DNA from: Ramlibacter henchirensis
GTDB taxonomy: Bacteria; Pseudomonadota; Gammaproteobacteria; Burkholderiales; Burkholderiaceae_C
Reading direction: 5' to 3'
DNA: 64,000 bases
NCBI RefSeq assembly: GCF_004682015.1
Contig: NZ_SMLM01000001.1
Coordinates: 1,798,001-1,862,000 of the forward strand
How positions within the stretch are numbered: position 1 is the stretch's first letter; every line of letters starts with the position of its first letter. Position numbers and translations under genes: made by a program. The notes beneath the pieces were generated by a model. That model made no database searches, was not told where the DNA came from, and was given only the letters and a program-made list of their open reading frames with translations. Positions 8,401 through 16,904 of this stretch are shown here, piece after piece.

Positions 8401-9330
8401 ATGAGACAACGAAAAGAACACCTCGACGGCCTGGCCGTCTCGCTGCTCCTGGCGAGCTGCCTCTTCTGGGGCTTCCAGCAGATCCTGATCAAGACCACCG
8501 TGGGCGAGGTGCCGCCGCTGTGGCAGGCCGCGCTGCGCTTCATCGGCGCCACGGCCCTGCTGTGGCTGTGGTGCGTGCTGCGCAAGATGCCGCTGTTCGA
8601 GCGCGACGGCACGCTGCGCGCGGGGCTGCTGGCGGGCGCCTTGTTCGCCGGCGAGTTCAGCTGCATCTACCTGGGGTTGCGCGACACGACCTCATCGCGG
8701 CTCACCGTGTTTCTCTACACCTCACCGTTCGTGGTGGCGCTGCTGCTGCCCCGCTTCGTGCCGACGGAGCGTCTGCGGGTGGCGCAGTGGGCCGGCCTGC
8801 TGATCGCGTTCGTTGCGGTGGCGGTCGCTTTCAGCGAAGGCTTCACCGGCTCGACGACCGCGCGCCAGCTGCGCGGCGATGCGCTGGGGCTGGCGGCCGG
8901 GACGCTGTGGGGGCTCACCACGCTGGTGATCCGCAGCTCGAAGCTGGCGACAGCCTCGGCGGAGAAGACGCTCTTCTACCAGGTGGCGGTCACGGCACTG
9001 GTCGCGCCGCTGTTGTCGCTGCTCCTGGGCGAGCGCTGGTCGCTCGACTACTCGGCGTATGCGTGGGGCTCGCTCGCGGTGCAGACGTTCATCGGCGCCT
9101 TCGCGAGCTACCTGGCCTGGATGTGGCTGCTGCGGCACTACCCGGCGACCCTGATGTCCTCGTTCACCTTCCTCACGCCGGTGTTCGCGCTGGTGCTCGG
9201 CGTGGTGCTGCTGCGCGAGCCGCTGACGGCGCAGCTGGTGCTCGCGCTGGCCGGCGTCGCGGCCGGCATCGTGCTGGTGAATCGGAAGCCCTCACCCCTA
9301 CCCTCTCCCGCAGGCGGGAGAGGGAGCTGA
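8401..9330 (+). CDS. DMT family transporter with two EamA domains
   Basis: 309-residue inner-membrane exporter with about ten transmembrane helices in two EamA repeats (about 12-145 and 158-300). It follows the amidohydrolase by 63 bp but has a TAGCAT -10-like hexamer at 8386-8391, nine bases before the ATG, and no Shine-Dalgarno sequence, so it may have its own nearly leaderless promoter. The last residues (KPSPLPSPAGGRGS) are encoded by a REP-like repeat that overran the original 3' end. Substrate unknown. Confidence 0.88.
   Translation: MRQRKEHLDGLAVSLLLASCLFWGFQQILIKTTVGEVPPLWQAALRFIGATALLWLWCVLRKMPLFERDGTLRAGLLAGALFAGEFSCIYLGLRDTTSSRLTVFLYTSPFVVALLLPRFVPTERLRVAQWAGLLIAFVAVAVAFSEGFTGSTTARQLRGDALGLAAGTLWGLTTLVIRSSKLATASAEKTLFYQVAVTALVAPLLSLLLGERWSLDYSAYAWGSLAVQTFIGAFASYLAWMWLLRHYPATLMSSFTFLTPVFALVLGVVLLREPLTAQLVLALAGVAAGIVLVNRKPSPLPSPAGGRGS
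9286..9325 (+). repeat. REP-like palindromic repeat, copy 1
   Basis: AAGCCCTCACCCC is followed by an 11-bp-arm hairpin, CCCTCTCCCGC-AG-GCGGGAGAGGG. An inverted copy with the same leader and arms lies at 45599-45637. This copy lies inside the end of the DMT transporter gene and at its junction with the convergent receptor gene, so it may also act as a terminator. Confidence 0.85.
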
Positions 9331-9331
9331 A

Positions 9332-10318
9332 TCACTCGGGCGAGAAGCCGAGCGTCTTCACCAGGCGCGACCAGAACTCGGTCTCCGTCTTGAGCATCTG
9401 CGCCAACTGCGCGGGCGCGGTGGGCAGCGGCTCCATGTAGGCCGTGGCCAGGCTGTCGACCACGTCCTGCGAGGCGAGCGCCTGGCGGATGCCGCCGTTC
9501 AGGCGCTGCACCACGTCCGCCGGCGCCTGGGCGGGCAGGAAGAAGCCGAACCAGCCGATGTACGCCAGTTCCTTGAACCCCTGCTCCGCCATCGTCGGCG
9601 TGTCGGGCGTGAACCTGCCGCGCCTGGGGCCGCTGGTCGCGAGCAGGCGGACCTTGCCGGCCTTGACGTTGGACATGAACTCGCCGGTGGGGCCGACCAC
9701 GGCCGCGAGCTGGCCGCCGATCATGTCGGCCAGCGCCGGTTGCGAGCCGCGGAAGGCCACGTGGCGCAGGTCCGTGCCGCTCATGCGGCCCAGCGCGGCG
9801 CCAATGAAGTGGGCGGCCGAGCCCTGGCCGGCGGAGCCGAAGTTGGCGTTGTTCGGATTGGCCTTGCACCAGGCCAGGAACTCCTGCACCGAGCGCACCG
9901 ACGACGGCACCATCGGGCCGACCGCCAGCGAGTAGTCGAACATCGCGGCCCCCGACACCGGAGTGAAGTCCGCCGCCGGGTCGTAGGGCAGCTTCTTGTA
10001 GGTGAAGAGGTGCAGGCTCATCGGCGACGTCGGCGTGAGCAGCACGGTGGCCCCATCGGGTGCGGCGGTCCTGACGGCCTGGGCGGCGATCTGTCCTCCG
10101 GCGCCAGTGCGGTTCTCGACCACCACGGCCTTGGCATAGGACGGCTGCAGCTTGTCGGCGACGCGCCGCCCCGTGAGGTCGATCGTCCCGCCCGGCGCGA
10201 AGCCGAGGATGATCCGCGCGGTCTCGGGCGGCGCCTGCCCGAACGCGGGCGCGGCGCCAGCGGCGGCAGCGAGGGCGGCTGCGGAAGCCTGGATGAACCG
10301 GCGGCGGTCGATCGTCAT
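9332..10318 (-). CDS. Bug family tripartite tricarboxylate transporter substrate-binding protein
   Basis: 328-residue exported receptor. The N-terminus carries a twin-arginine-type signal (DRRRFIQASAAAL, cleavage near AFGQA). Bug-family landmarks are ILGFAPGGTIDLTGR, VVENRTGAGGQIAAQAV and HVAFRGSQPALADMIGG. It is the third gene of the Rieske oxygenase-reductase operon (34 bp after the reductase), so it probably captures the aromatic or carboxylated substrate of that oxygenase. No membrane subunits are adjacent. Confidence 0.93.
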   Translation of the reverse strand: MTIDRRRFIQASAAALAAAAGAAPAFGQAPPETARIILGFAPGGTIDLTGRRVADKLQPSYAKAVVVENRTGAGGQIAAQAVRTAAPDGATVLLTPTSPMSLHLFTYKKLPYDPAADFTPVSGAAMFDYSLAVGPMVPSSVRSVQEFLAWCKANPNNANFGSAGQGSAAHFIGAALGRMSGTDLRHVAFRGSQPALADMIGGQLAAVVGPTGEFMSNVKAGKVRLLATSGPRRGRFTPDTPTMAEQGFKELAYIGWFGFFLPAQAPADVVQRLNGGIRQALASQDVVDSLATAYMEPLPTAPAQLAQMLKTETEFWSRLVKTLGFSPE

Positions 10319-10352
10319 GGTTTGTCTCCTTGGGGCTTGGTTGTGGAACGAG

Positions 10353-11306
10353 TCACAGGTCCAGCACCAGCCGCTCGGACCTGGCGCGGCTCACGCAGAC
10401 CAGCATGGTCTTGAGGCTGTCGCGCTGCGACGGCGGGTAGACGTAGTCGAGGTGTTCGGGCTCGCCTTCGCACACCGCGGTCTCGCAGGTGCCGCACAGG
10501 CCCTCCCGGCAGGAGAACGGCACCTCATGCCCGTTCTCCTCCAGCACCTCCAGGATGCTGCGGTTGGGCGGCACGGCGAAGCGGCCGCCGCTGCGGCGCA
10601 GTTCGACGATGAATCCTTCCTGCGGCGGCGCCTCGCCCAAGGGCGGGGCGGCCGGCGCGGAGAACCACTCGAAGTGCAGCGCATCGGACGGCATGTGCGC
10701 GCCGTGCTGCTGCACGGAGGTCATCAGCGGCCCCGGGCCGCAGCAATAGACCTCGGTTCCCGGCACCAGGTTGGCCAGCAGCGGCGGCACGGCGATGGGC
10801 GCGCCCATCTCGTCGTCGCAGTGGAACTGCACGCGGTCGCCCCACTCGCGCAGTTCCTCGTAGAACGCGATCCGCTGGCGGCTGCGCACGCCGTACACCA
10901 GCCGCCAGTCCTTGCCATGCGCTTCGCACCAGCGCGCCATCGCCAGGATCGGCGTGATGCCGATGCCGCCGGCGATGAACAGGTAGCGCTGCGCATCGAC
11001 CAGGCGGAAGTTGTTGATCGGCCGGCTGCAGCGCAGCTCCATGCCCTCGCGCAGCTGGCCGTGCACGTAGTCCGAGCCGCCGCGGCTGTCCGCGGCGCGG
11101 CCCACGCCCAGCACGTAGCGGCTGCGATCGCGCCAGTCGCCGCACAGCGAGTAGTGGCGCAGCATCACGCCGGGCAGTTCCACCGCCAGGTGCGCGCCGG
11201 GCTCGAAGGGCGGCAGCTCGGCGCCGGTGGGGTCCACCAGTTCCAGGCGCAGGACGTCCCGGGCTTCGGCACGGACCGCCGAAACCCGCAGGTTCAAGTC
11301 GGCCAT
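10353..11306 (-). CDS. PDR/VanB family ferredoxin-type oxidoreductase
   Basis: 317-residue electron-transfer partner of a Rieske oxygenase. Domain order is FMN-binding (about 5-100; HYSLCGD), NAD-binding (about 105-225; FIAGGIGITPILAM, YCCGPGPLM) and C-terminal plant-type 2Fe-2S (CREGLCGTC plus a later Cys). It passes electrons from NADH to the oxygenase encoded 7 bp upstream. The ATG at 11306 begins MADLNLRV; longer readings upstream overlap the oxygenase and are not credible. Confidence 0.93.
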   Translation of the reverse strand: MADLNLRVSAVRAEARDVLRLELVDPTGAELPPFEPGAHLAVELPGVMLRHYSLCGDWRDRSRYVLGVGRAADSRGGSDYVHGQLREGMELRCSRPINNFRLVDAQRYLFIAGGIGITPILAMARWCEAHGKDWRLVYGVRSRQRIAFYEELREWGDRVQFHCDDEMGAPIAVPPLLANLVPGTEVYCCGPGPLMTSVQQHGAHMPSDALHFEWFSAPAAPPLGEAPPQEGFIVELRRSGGRFAVPPNRSILEVLEENGHEVPFSCREGLCGTCETAVCEGEPEHLDYVYPPSQRDSLKTMLVCVSRARSERLVLDL

Positions 11307-11313
11307 CGCGGGC

Positions 11314-12426
11314 TCAGGCCCCGATGCCGGCCTGGTGGGGCGGCTTGATGGCGGGGGCTGCGGGCGTGGCGGCCTTCTTCGCCGCTTCCTCGGCGCGCTC
11401 AGCCGCGACCAGCTTGTCGAAGGTCCAGCGGAAGTGCGACAGCGCCGCATCGGCCGCGACCGCGAGCATCCGGAACTCCGGGTCGGCGTCCAGCACCTTC
11501 TGCTGCGCCTCGATCAGGTGCTTGTCTTCCATGAAGCCCTCGATCAGGCTCTGGTGCAGCGAGCGCGAGATGTTGTGGTCGTCGCCTTCGTAGTTGTTCA
11601 GGTACGTCCAGAAGAAGTGCGTGGTGCGGCGCGTTTCCGGCGTCATGAACTGGCAGTTGCGGTACTCGCGGCTGCCTTCGCGGTTGCCGTTCTCGCTTCC
11701 GCTGCCGGCCGGCGAGAACATCGACTCCAGGAAGAAGATGCCCGGGATGTGCATGTGGCCGATGTTGCGGCGGTCGACGGGCTTGTCCTTCTCCTCGGCG
11801 GGCAGCACCTTGCGGTGGAACGGCGGCGGCGCGGCGTTCATGTGCCAGCGCTCGACGCGGAAGCCGCGCGGCTGCCTCTCGATGGCGACCGGCTTGGTGA
11901 CGTACGCGTACTCCTCCGAGCCGCCCAGCGTCCTGGTGTGCACGAAGGCCAGGTGCGCGAAGTCCGACAGGTTGTCGACGATCAGCAGCCAGTTGGCGTC
12001 GTAGTGCATGTAGTCGGGAATGCCCTTCCACTGCGGATCGCGCAGGTAGGGGAAGTCGATGATTTCGGCCGGGTCGGCCTTGGCCGGGTCGCCCATCCAG
12101 ATCCAGATCAGGTGGTCCTTCTCGACGACCGGGTAGCTCCTGACGCCCAGCTTGGGCGGCACGACCTCCTGGCCGGGGATCTGGATGCACTTGCCCGTGG
12201 GGTCGAACTTCAGGCCGTGGTACATGCAGCGCACGCAGTCGCCCTCGCGCCGGCCCAGGTGCAGCGGCACACCGCGGTGGCAGCAGCGGTCCTGCAGCGC
12301 GACGACCTTGCCGCTCTCGCTCTTGTAGAGCAGCACGGCTTCTTCCAGGAGGGTGCGGGCCAGCATGCGGCCGTCGATCAGCTCGTGGTCCCAGGCGGCC
12401 ACGTACCAGCAGTTCTTGAGGAACAT
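11314..12426 (-). CDS. Aromatic ring-hydroxylating/demethylating Rieske oxygenase, alpha subunit (VanA-like)
   Basis: 370 residues. The Rieske 2Fe-2S ligands are Cys48/His50 and Cys67/His70 (CCH and CMYH), and the mononuclear iron site is the DNLSDFAHLAFVH segment. Together with the reductase encoded next, it forms a two-component class IA oxygenase of the vanillate O-demethylase/phthalate dioxygenase type. ATG at 12426 follows GGAGAG. The C-terminus ends in an Ala/Pro-rich tail (AAKKAATPAAPA). First gene of the operon, divergent from a LysR regulator. Exact substrate cannot be told. Confidence 0.93.
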   Translation of the reverse strand: MFLKNCWYVAAWDHELIDGRMLARTLLEEAVLLYKSESGKVVALQDRCCHRGVPLHLGRREGDCVRCMYHGLKFDPTGKCIQIPGQEVVPPKLGVRSYPVVEKDHLIWIWMGDPAKADPAEIIDFPYLRDPQWKGIPDYMHYDANWLLIVDNLSDFAHLAFVHTRTLGGSEEYAYVTKPVAIERQPRGFRVERWHMNAAPPPFHRKVLPAEEKDKPVDRRNIGHMHIPGIFFLESMFSPAGSGSENGNREGSREYRNCQFMTPETRRTTHFFWTYLNNYEGDDHNISRSLHQSLIEGFMEDKHLIEAQQKVLDADPEFRMLAVAADAALSHFRWTFDKLVAAERAEEAAKKAATPAAPAIKPPHQAGIGA

Positions 12427-12534
12427 CGTTCTCTCCATGCCCGACAGGGGCGTCTTTGCGATGGGACAATCGTAGGAGCGGCGGCCGCGAAGATAAACAG
12501 GGCTGCGTGGCCGCAGTGTTCCGAATCCTGAACA
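12427..12534. promoter_or_regulatory. Divergent control region between LysR gene and Rieske operon
   Basis: 108 bp. TGTTC-N8-GAACA (12517-12534) ends right at the LysR start codon, and CGAT-N6-ATCG lies at 12459-12472. Divergent placement with dyads is the classic arrangement for LysR autorepression and target activation. Which dyad is bound is an inference. Confidence 0.5.
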
Positions 12535-13440
12535 ATGAACTGGGACGACTTCGACGCTTTCTGCCAGGTCGTCGAGCACGGCGGCTTCACTGCCGCGTCA
12601 CGCGCGCTGGACCGGCCCAAGTCGAGCCTCAGCGCTTCGGTGGCCCGGCTGGAAGAGCAGCTGGGGGCCCGGCTGCTGGAGCGCACAACGCGCCGCCTGC
12701 GCCTGACGGACGCGGGCGAGACGCTCTACCGGGACATCTCCAAACCCTTCTCCCAGCTGCGCGAACTGGCCGTGGACGCGGTGGCGAAAGGCGCGCAGGT
12801 GCAGGGCACGCTGCGCGTGGCCGCGCCGTACGAATTCGGTGCGCACCACCTCGCGTCGGTGACCTGCCGCATGCTGGCGCGGCATCCGCAGCTGAAGGTG
12901 CAGGTCGACGTGGAGCACGCGCGCGTGGCGCTGTTCGAGCGCCACTACGACATCGTGTTCTCCGCCATCGAGCACAGCTTCGCGCCGTCGACGGTGGTGG
13001 CCAAGCGCGTGTACTCGCTGGAACGTGGCCTGTTCGCTTCGCCGGAACTGATGGCGCGCTTCCCCGAGTTCGCCGGCCCGGAGGACCTGAACGCGTTGCC
13101 GCTGCTGGCGGGCGGCGAGGACACGGCCTGGGCGTTCAACGGCCCCGACGGCTCGGTGAACGTCGAAGTTCGCAACCCGCCGCTGCGCAGCGGCAATGCC
13201 GAAGTGCGGCTGCAGGCCGCGATGGCGGGGCTGGGCGTCGCGCGCATCACGGCGACGTTCTGTGCGCGCGCCGTGGCGGAAGGCCGGCTCGTGCGGCTGC
13301 TGCCGCAGTGGGAATGCGCGCCGCTGCGCATCTATGCGCTGCTGCCCGGTCGCAGGCTCGTGCCGGCGAAGGTCCGTGCGTTTCTCGACGGGCTGGAGGA
13401 AGAGGCGGCGCAGCAGGGCAACACGTCGGCGCCGGCGTGA
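12535..13440 (+). CDS. LysR family transcriptional regulator
   Basis: 301 residues. The N-terminal winged HTH (about 1-60; GGFTAASRALDRPKSSLS) is followed by a linker helix and the effector-binding domain (about 88-295). It belongs to the CrgA-like branch common in Burkholderiales. Divergent from the Rieske oxygenase operon, which it probably controls in response to the oxygenase substrate. The stop is 3 bp from the convergent acetyltransferase stop. Confidence 0.92.
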   Translation: MNWDDFDAFCQVVEHGGFTAASRALDRPKSSLSASVARLEEQLGARLLERTTRRLRLTDAGETLYRDISKPFSQLRELAVDAVAKGAQVQGTLRVAAPYEFGAHHLASVTCRMLARHPQLKVQVDVEHARVALFERHYDIVFSAIEHSFAPSTVVAKRVYSLERGLFASPELMARFPEFAGPEDLNALPLLAGGEDTAWAFNGPDGSVNVEVRNPPLRSGNAEVRLQAAMAGLGVARITATFCARAVAEGRLVRLLPQWECAPLRIYALLPGRRLVPAKVRAFLDGLEEEAAQQGNTSAPA

Positions 13441-13443
13441 GAA

Positions 13444-13989
13444 CTACCGCAGCGGCCGGTCGAGGCGATAGATGAAGTGCCGCGGGCTGTCGACCGGGTT
13501 GTCGGGCGGCATCTCGGCCTCGGCCACCTTGCAGTAGCCGTTGCGCTCGAGCACGCGCCAGGAAGCGCGGTTGTCCGCATGCACCGGCACCAGCACCGCA
13601 CTGGCATCGGATGCGCGCGACCAGATGCCCGCCGTCAGCTGCCCGACCAGCTCCGTGCCCCACCCTCGCCTCAGCGCATCCGCCTCGCCGATGAAGTAGT
13701 CCAGGCTCCAGGCCTGCGGCGGCACGGGCGTCCACCTGGCGATCTCCTCGCGGTAATCGGGATAGGCCGAGAGCGCGAAGCGCTGCACCAGCCCTCGCGG
13801 CCGGCCTTCTCGGTGCGCGATGAACACCTCGGCCTCCTCGCGGCCGTCGATCACGCCTCCGTATTCCGCCTCCAGCGAAGCGTCCGCTGGATCGTCGCAC
13901 CACCAGCGCTGCACGTGCGGCTGGCGCAGCCAGTGCGCGAGCAGCGGGTAGTCGCTGCGGGCGACCGGCCGGAACGTGAAGGCACTCAA
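13444..13989 (-). CDS. GNAT family N-acetyltransferase
   Basis: 181 residues, close to aminoglycoside 6'-acetyltransferase/siderophore-type GNAT proteins. Visible landmarks are FRPVARSDYPLLAHWL, HVQRWW, SLDYFIGE and the acetyl-CoA region RRGWGTELVGQL followed by ADNRASWRVLERNGY. The probable start is TTG at 13989 in a TTGA overlap with the acetoacetyl-CoA synthetase stop, so it is translated as the second gene of that unit. Acceptor unknown; drug resistance should not be assumed from family alone. Confidence 0.85.
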   Translation of the reverse strand: MSAFTFRPVARSDYPLLAHWLRQPHVQRWWCDDPADASLEAEYGGVIDGREEAEVFIAHREGRPRGLVQRFALSAYPDYREEIARWTPVPPQAWSLDYFIGEADALRRGWGTELVGQLTAGIWSRASDASAVLVPVHADNRASWRVLERNGYCKVAEAEMPPDNPVDSPRHFIYRLDRPLR

Positions 13990-16001
13990 GCGTTCGCCCG
14001 TGCCCGGTCCTTCGCCAGCTGCACGTACCACTCCAGGCAGCCGGGGTTGGCCATGGCGTCGATGTTCACCACCTTCTCCAGCGGCTGGCCGAGCAGCAGC
14101 TTCTTGACCGGCAGCTCCTGCTTCTTGCCGGTGAGCGTGCGCGGGATCTCGGCCACCTGGTAGATCTGGTCGGGAATGAAGCGCGGGCTGAGCGCCGTGC
14201 GGATCGCGTCGTTCAGGCGCCGGCGCAGCCCTTCGTCGAGTTGCACGCCGGGCCGCAGCACGACGAACAGCGGCATCCAGCTCTCGCGCCCCAGGTACTC
14301 GAGGTCCACCACCATCGAATCGAGCACCTCGGGCAGAGCCTCCACCGCGCTGTACAGCTCGCTGGTGCCCATGCGCAGGCCGTGGCGGTTGATGGTGGCG
14401 TCGCTGCGGCCGTAGATGATGCAGCCGCCGCGGGAGTTGATCTTCAGCCAGTCGCCGTGCCGCCAGACACCCGGGTAGGTGTCGAAGTACGAGGACAGGT
14501 ATCGCTTGTTGCCTTCGTCGTTCCAGAAGTACAGCGGCATCGACGGGATCGGCTTCGTGCACACCAGCTCGCCCACTTCGTCGATCACGCTGCGGCCCTG
14601 CTCGTCCCAGGCCTCGACCGAGCAGCCGAGCAGGCGGCACTGCATCTCTCCGGGCACCAGCTGCAGTTCGCGGTTGCCGCCGATGAAGGCGCCCGCGAAG
14701 TCGGTGCCGCCGGAGATGTTGGACCACCACATGCCGGGCTTGCCGAGTTTTTGGAACTGCGCGTTGGTCCAGCGCTGCACGTCTTCCGACAAGGGCGACC
14801 CCGTCGTGCCGAGCGCGCGCACCGCCCTGAGCCCCGGCATCGCGGCCAGGTCCACGCCCGCCTTCATGCAATTGGCGAAGAACGCCGCGCCGGCGCCGAA
14901 GAAGGTGACGCCCAGGTCGGCCGCGAAGCGCCACAGCGTCGACCAGTCGGGCGCCTCTTTCGCTCCCGCCGGATTGCCGTCGTACAGGCAGCAGGTCGTG
15001 CCGTTCAGCAGACCCGCCATCTGCGCGTTCCACATCACCCAGCCCGTGGAGCTGTACCAGTGGAAGCGCTCGCCCCAGGTGTTGGGGTGGTAGCTGCAGC
15101 CGATGTCGCTGTGCAGCACCAGGTGCGCCAGCATCACCAGCAGGATGCCGCCGTGCCCATGCACGATGGGCTTGGGCAGGCCGGTGGTGCCGCTGGAATA
15201 GACGATCCAGATCGGGTGGTCGAAGGGGACCCACAGCGGCTCGAACGAGGCCGTCTGCGCATCGTCGCGCGTCGCGATCTCGTGGAACCAGGCATCGGCC
15301 TGCAGTGCTGACGCCGGTTCGCCGCCCAGGTTGCGCAGGCCCACGAGGTGCTTCACGGTCGGCAGCTGCTTGCGCAACTGCGCGACCACTTCGATGCGGT
15401 CGTACGCCTTGTGGCCATAGCTGACGCCGTCGCACGCGATCAGCACCTTGGGCTCGATCTGGCGGAAGCGATCGAGCACCGCGTTGGTCCCCATGTCGGG
15501 CGCGCAGATGCTCCAGATGCCGCCCAGGCTCACCACCGCGAGGAACGCGACGATGGCCTCCGGCACGTTCGGTAGATAGGCGGCGACACGATCGCCGGGC
15601 TGCAGTCCCTGCTCCTTCAGATGCAAGGCGACAGCCGCGACCTGACGCCGCAAATCGGGCCAGGACAGCTCGCGGTGCAGTCCCTGTTCGTTCCGGCTGA
15701 CGAGCGCGGGAAAGCCCGCCGCATGCGCGGCATCGGCATGGCGCAGCACCTGCCGCGCGTAGTTCACCTGCGCGCCCGGAAACCACTCCGCGCCCGGCAT
15801 GCCCGCCTTCCCGAGCACGGCCCGGTGCGGCGTCGGCGATTCGAGGCCGAACGCATCCCAGATGCTCTGCCAGAAGCCGTCCAGGTTGTCCACGGACCAG
15901 CGCCAGAGCTCGTCGTAGCTGTCGAAGGACCGGCCGTGGCGCTGGCGCAGCCACTCCTGGTAGAGGCGGATCTGGGGGATGCGGGGAGGCACGGAACTCA
16001 T
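13986..16001 (-). CDS. Acetoacetate-CoA ligase (acetoacetyl-CoA synthetase)
   Basis: 671 residues, normal for this ANL-superfamily enzyme, which activates acetoacetate with ATP and CoA. Seen: the N-terminal SFDSYDELWRWSVDNLDGFW segment, the P-loop-like SSGTTGLPKPIVH, the GRSDATINRHGLRMG hinge and the late TLTGKKQELPVKK with the catalytic lysine. It links ketone body/polyhydroxybutyrate breakdown to central metabolism. Divergent from a TetR regulator whose operator at 16073-16090 lies 72 bp upstream of this ATG, so that regulator may also control it. Confidence 0.95.
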   Translation of the reverse strand: MSSVPPRIPQIRLYQEWLRQRHGRSFDSYDELWRWSVDNLDGFWQSIWDAFGLESPTPHRAVLGKAGMPGAEWFPGAQVNYARQVLRHADAAHAAGFPALVSRNEQGLHRELSWPDLRRQVAAVALHLKEQGLQPGDRVAAYLPNVPEAIVAFLAVVSLGGIWSICAPDMGTNAVLDRFRQIEPKVLIACDGVSYGHKAYDRIEVVAQLRKQLPTVKHLVGLRNLGGEPASALQADAWFHEIATRDDAQTASFEPLWVPFDHPIWIVYSSGTTGLPKPIVHGHGGILLVMLAHLVLHSDIGCSYHPNTWGERFHWYSSTGWVMWNAQMAGLLNGTTCCLYDGNPAGAKEAPDWSTLWRFAADLGVTFFGAGAAFFANCMKAGVDLAAMPGLRAVRALGTTGSPLSEDVQRWTNAQFQKLGKPGMWWSNISGGTDFAGAFIGGNRELQLVPGEMQCRLLGCSVEAWDEQGRSVIDEVGELVCTKPIPSMPLYFWNDEGNKRYLSSYFDTYPGVWRHGDWLKINSRGGCIIYGRSDATINRHGLRMGTSELYSAVEALPEVLDSMVVDLEYLGRESWMPLFVVLRPGVQLDEGLRRRLNDAIRTALSPRFIPDQIYQVAEIPRTLTGKKQELPVKKLLLGQPLEKVVNIDAMANPGCLEWYVQLAKDRARANA

Positions 16002-16072
16002 GGGCGCAAGCGTAGCCAACCGGGCGAGGACAAGGCATCGGGCACTACCCTTCTGCCGCTCAGTTTGCGGAT

Positions 16073-16090
16073 TTCGCACATGCGTGCTAA
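16073..16090. promoter_or_regulatory. TetR operator 1 (imperfect inverted repeat)
   Basis: TTCGCAC-ATGC-GTGCTAA. The arms match with one mismatch, and the site is nearly identical to operator 2 at 16750-16767. It overlaps a TAAATT -10-like hexamer (16088-16093) just before the TetR start codon, so it fits autorepression and could also affect the divergent ligase gene. Confidence 0.75.
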
Positions 16091-16103
16091 ATTGCGCCGC
16101 ATC

Positions 16104-16706
16104 ATGGAAGCCAAGACCCAGCGCAGCGAACTGACCCGCGCCGCCATCATCGGCGCGGCGCTGGACCTCGCCGCGGCCGAGGGGCTGGAGTCGATCACGC
16201 TGCAAGCCGTGGCGGACCGCATCGGGCTTTCCAAGAGCGGCGTGTTCTCCCGCGTCGGCTCGCGCGAGACGCTGCAGAAGGCCGTGGTCGAGGAGTTCGG
16301 CCGGCGCTTCATCGACGACGTATTCGTGCCCGCGATGCAGCAGCCCAAGGGCCTGCCGCGGCTGGACACCATCGTGCAGCGCTGGATCGTGCGCACCCGT
16401 GATGTCGAAGCCAAATCCGGCTGTGTGTTCTCCGCGGGCGCCTTCGAGCTGGACGACAAGGAAGGCCCGCTGCGCGACCACCTGCACAACGAGATCATGC
16501 GCTGGCGTTCCGCCCTGCGCCGCACGGTGATGCAGGCCATCGAAGCCGGCCACCTCAAGGCCGGCACCGACCCCGAGCAGCTGGTCAGCGAGATCTATTC
16601 GCTGATGCTGGGCATGGTGCACGACGTTCGCTTCATGCGCGACCCGCGCACCGCCGAGCGCGTGCAGTCGACCTGGCGCCGGCTGCTCTCCACCTACCTG
16701 GCCTGA
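16104..16706 (+). CDS. TetR/AcrR family transcriptional regulator
   Basis: 200 residues. The N-terminal HTH (about 12-58; TLQAVADRIGLSKSGVFSRVGS) is followed by a TetR C-terminal ligand domain of the YxaF/LmrA-like kind (CVFSAGAFELDD). ATG 16104 is preferred to ATG 16080, which lies inside the operator. Two copies of the same dyad, one in front of this gene and one after it in front of the micro-protein/hydrolase pair, indicate a local regulon of its own gene and the downstream pair. Confidence 0.92.
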   Translation: MEAKTQRSELTRAAIIGAALDLAAAEGLESITLQAVADRIGLSKSGVFSRVGSRETLQKAVVEEFGRRFIDDVFVPAMQQPKGLPRLDTIVQRWIVRTRDVEAKSGCVFSAGAFELDDKEGPLRDHLHNEIMRWRSALRRTVMQAIEAGHLKAGTDPEQLVSEIYSLMLGMVHDVRFMRDPRTAERVQSTWRRLLSTYLA

Positions 16707-16749
16707 CGGCTCCCACCGAAGATGCCGCCGGCCTTCCGCTCGACCACAT

Positions 16750-16767
16750 TTCGCACACCCGTGCGAA
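16750..16767. promoter_or_regulatory. TetR operator 2 (perfect inverted repeat)
   Basis: TTCGCAC-ACCC-GTGCGAA: perfect 7-bp arms and a 4-bp spacer, matching operator 1. It ends 13 bp before the ATG of the 37-residue membrane peptide and directly precedes its AAAGGAG ribosome-binding site. Likely bound by the TetR product of the preceding gene. Confidence 0.8.
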
Positions 16768-16780
16768 GAAAGGAGCTCCC

Positions 16781-16894
16781 ATGCTGATCCTCCTCGCCAT
16801 CGCCCTCGCCTGGGGCGGCATCGCAGGCGGCCGCGCCGCCTGGCGTTCGCTGCGCAGCCTGCCGCGCCGCAACGACGACATGGTCTTTTATTGA
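16781..16894 (+). CDS. Small membrane protein of 37 residues
   Basis: The ATG has a strong AAAGGAG six bases upstream. The product starts with one hydrophobic helix (LILLAIALAWGGIAGG) and ends in a basic, then acidic tail (SLRSLPRRNDDMVFY). The stop is followed 10 bp later by the hydrolase ATG, which has its own AAGGAG, so the two are cotranscribed. It sits directly under the TetR operator. It is probably a single-pass inner-membrane micro-protein; function unknown. Confidence 0.7.
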   Translation: MLILLAIALAWGGIAGGRAAWRSLRSLPRRNDDMVFY

Positions 16895-16904
16895 AGGAGC
16901 CACC

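Noticed and set aside
13444..13989. Antibiotic resistance acetyltransferase
   Set aside because: GNAT similarity to aminoglycoside acetyltransferases is at family level only; context is an acyl-CoA ligase operon.
13444..16038. Single long frame covering acetyltransferase and ligase region
   Set aside because: It is the acetyltransferase frame read backwards into the ligase gene; only the first 181 codons from the TTG at 13989 show protein-like sequence.
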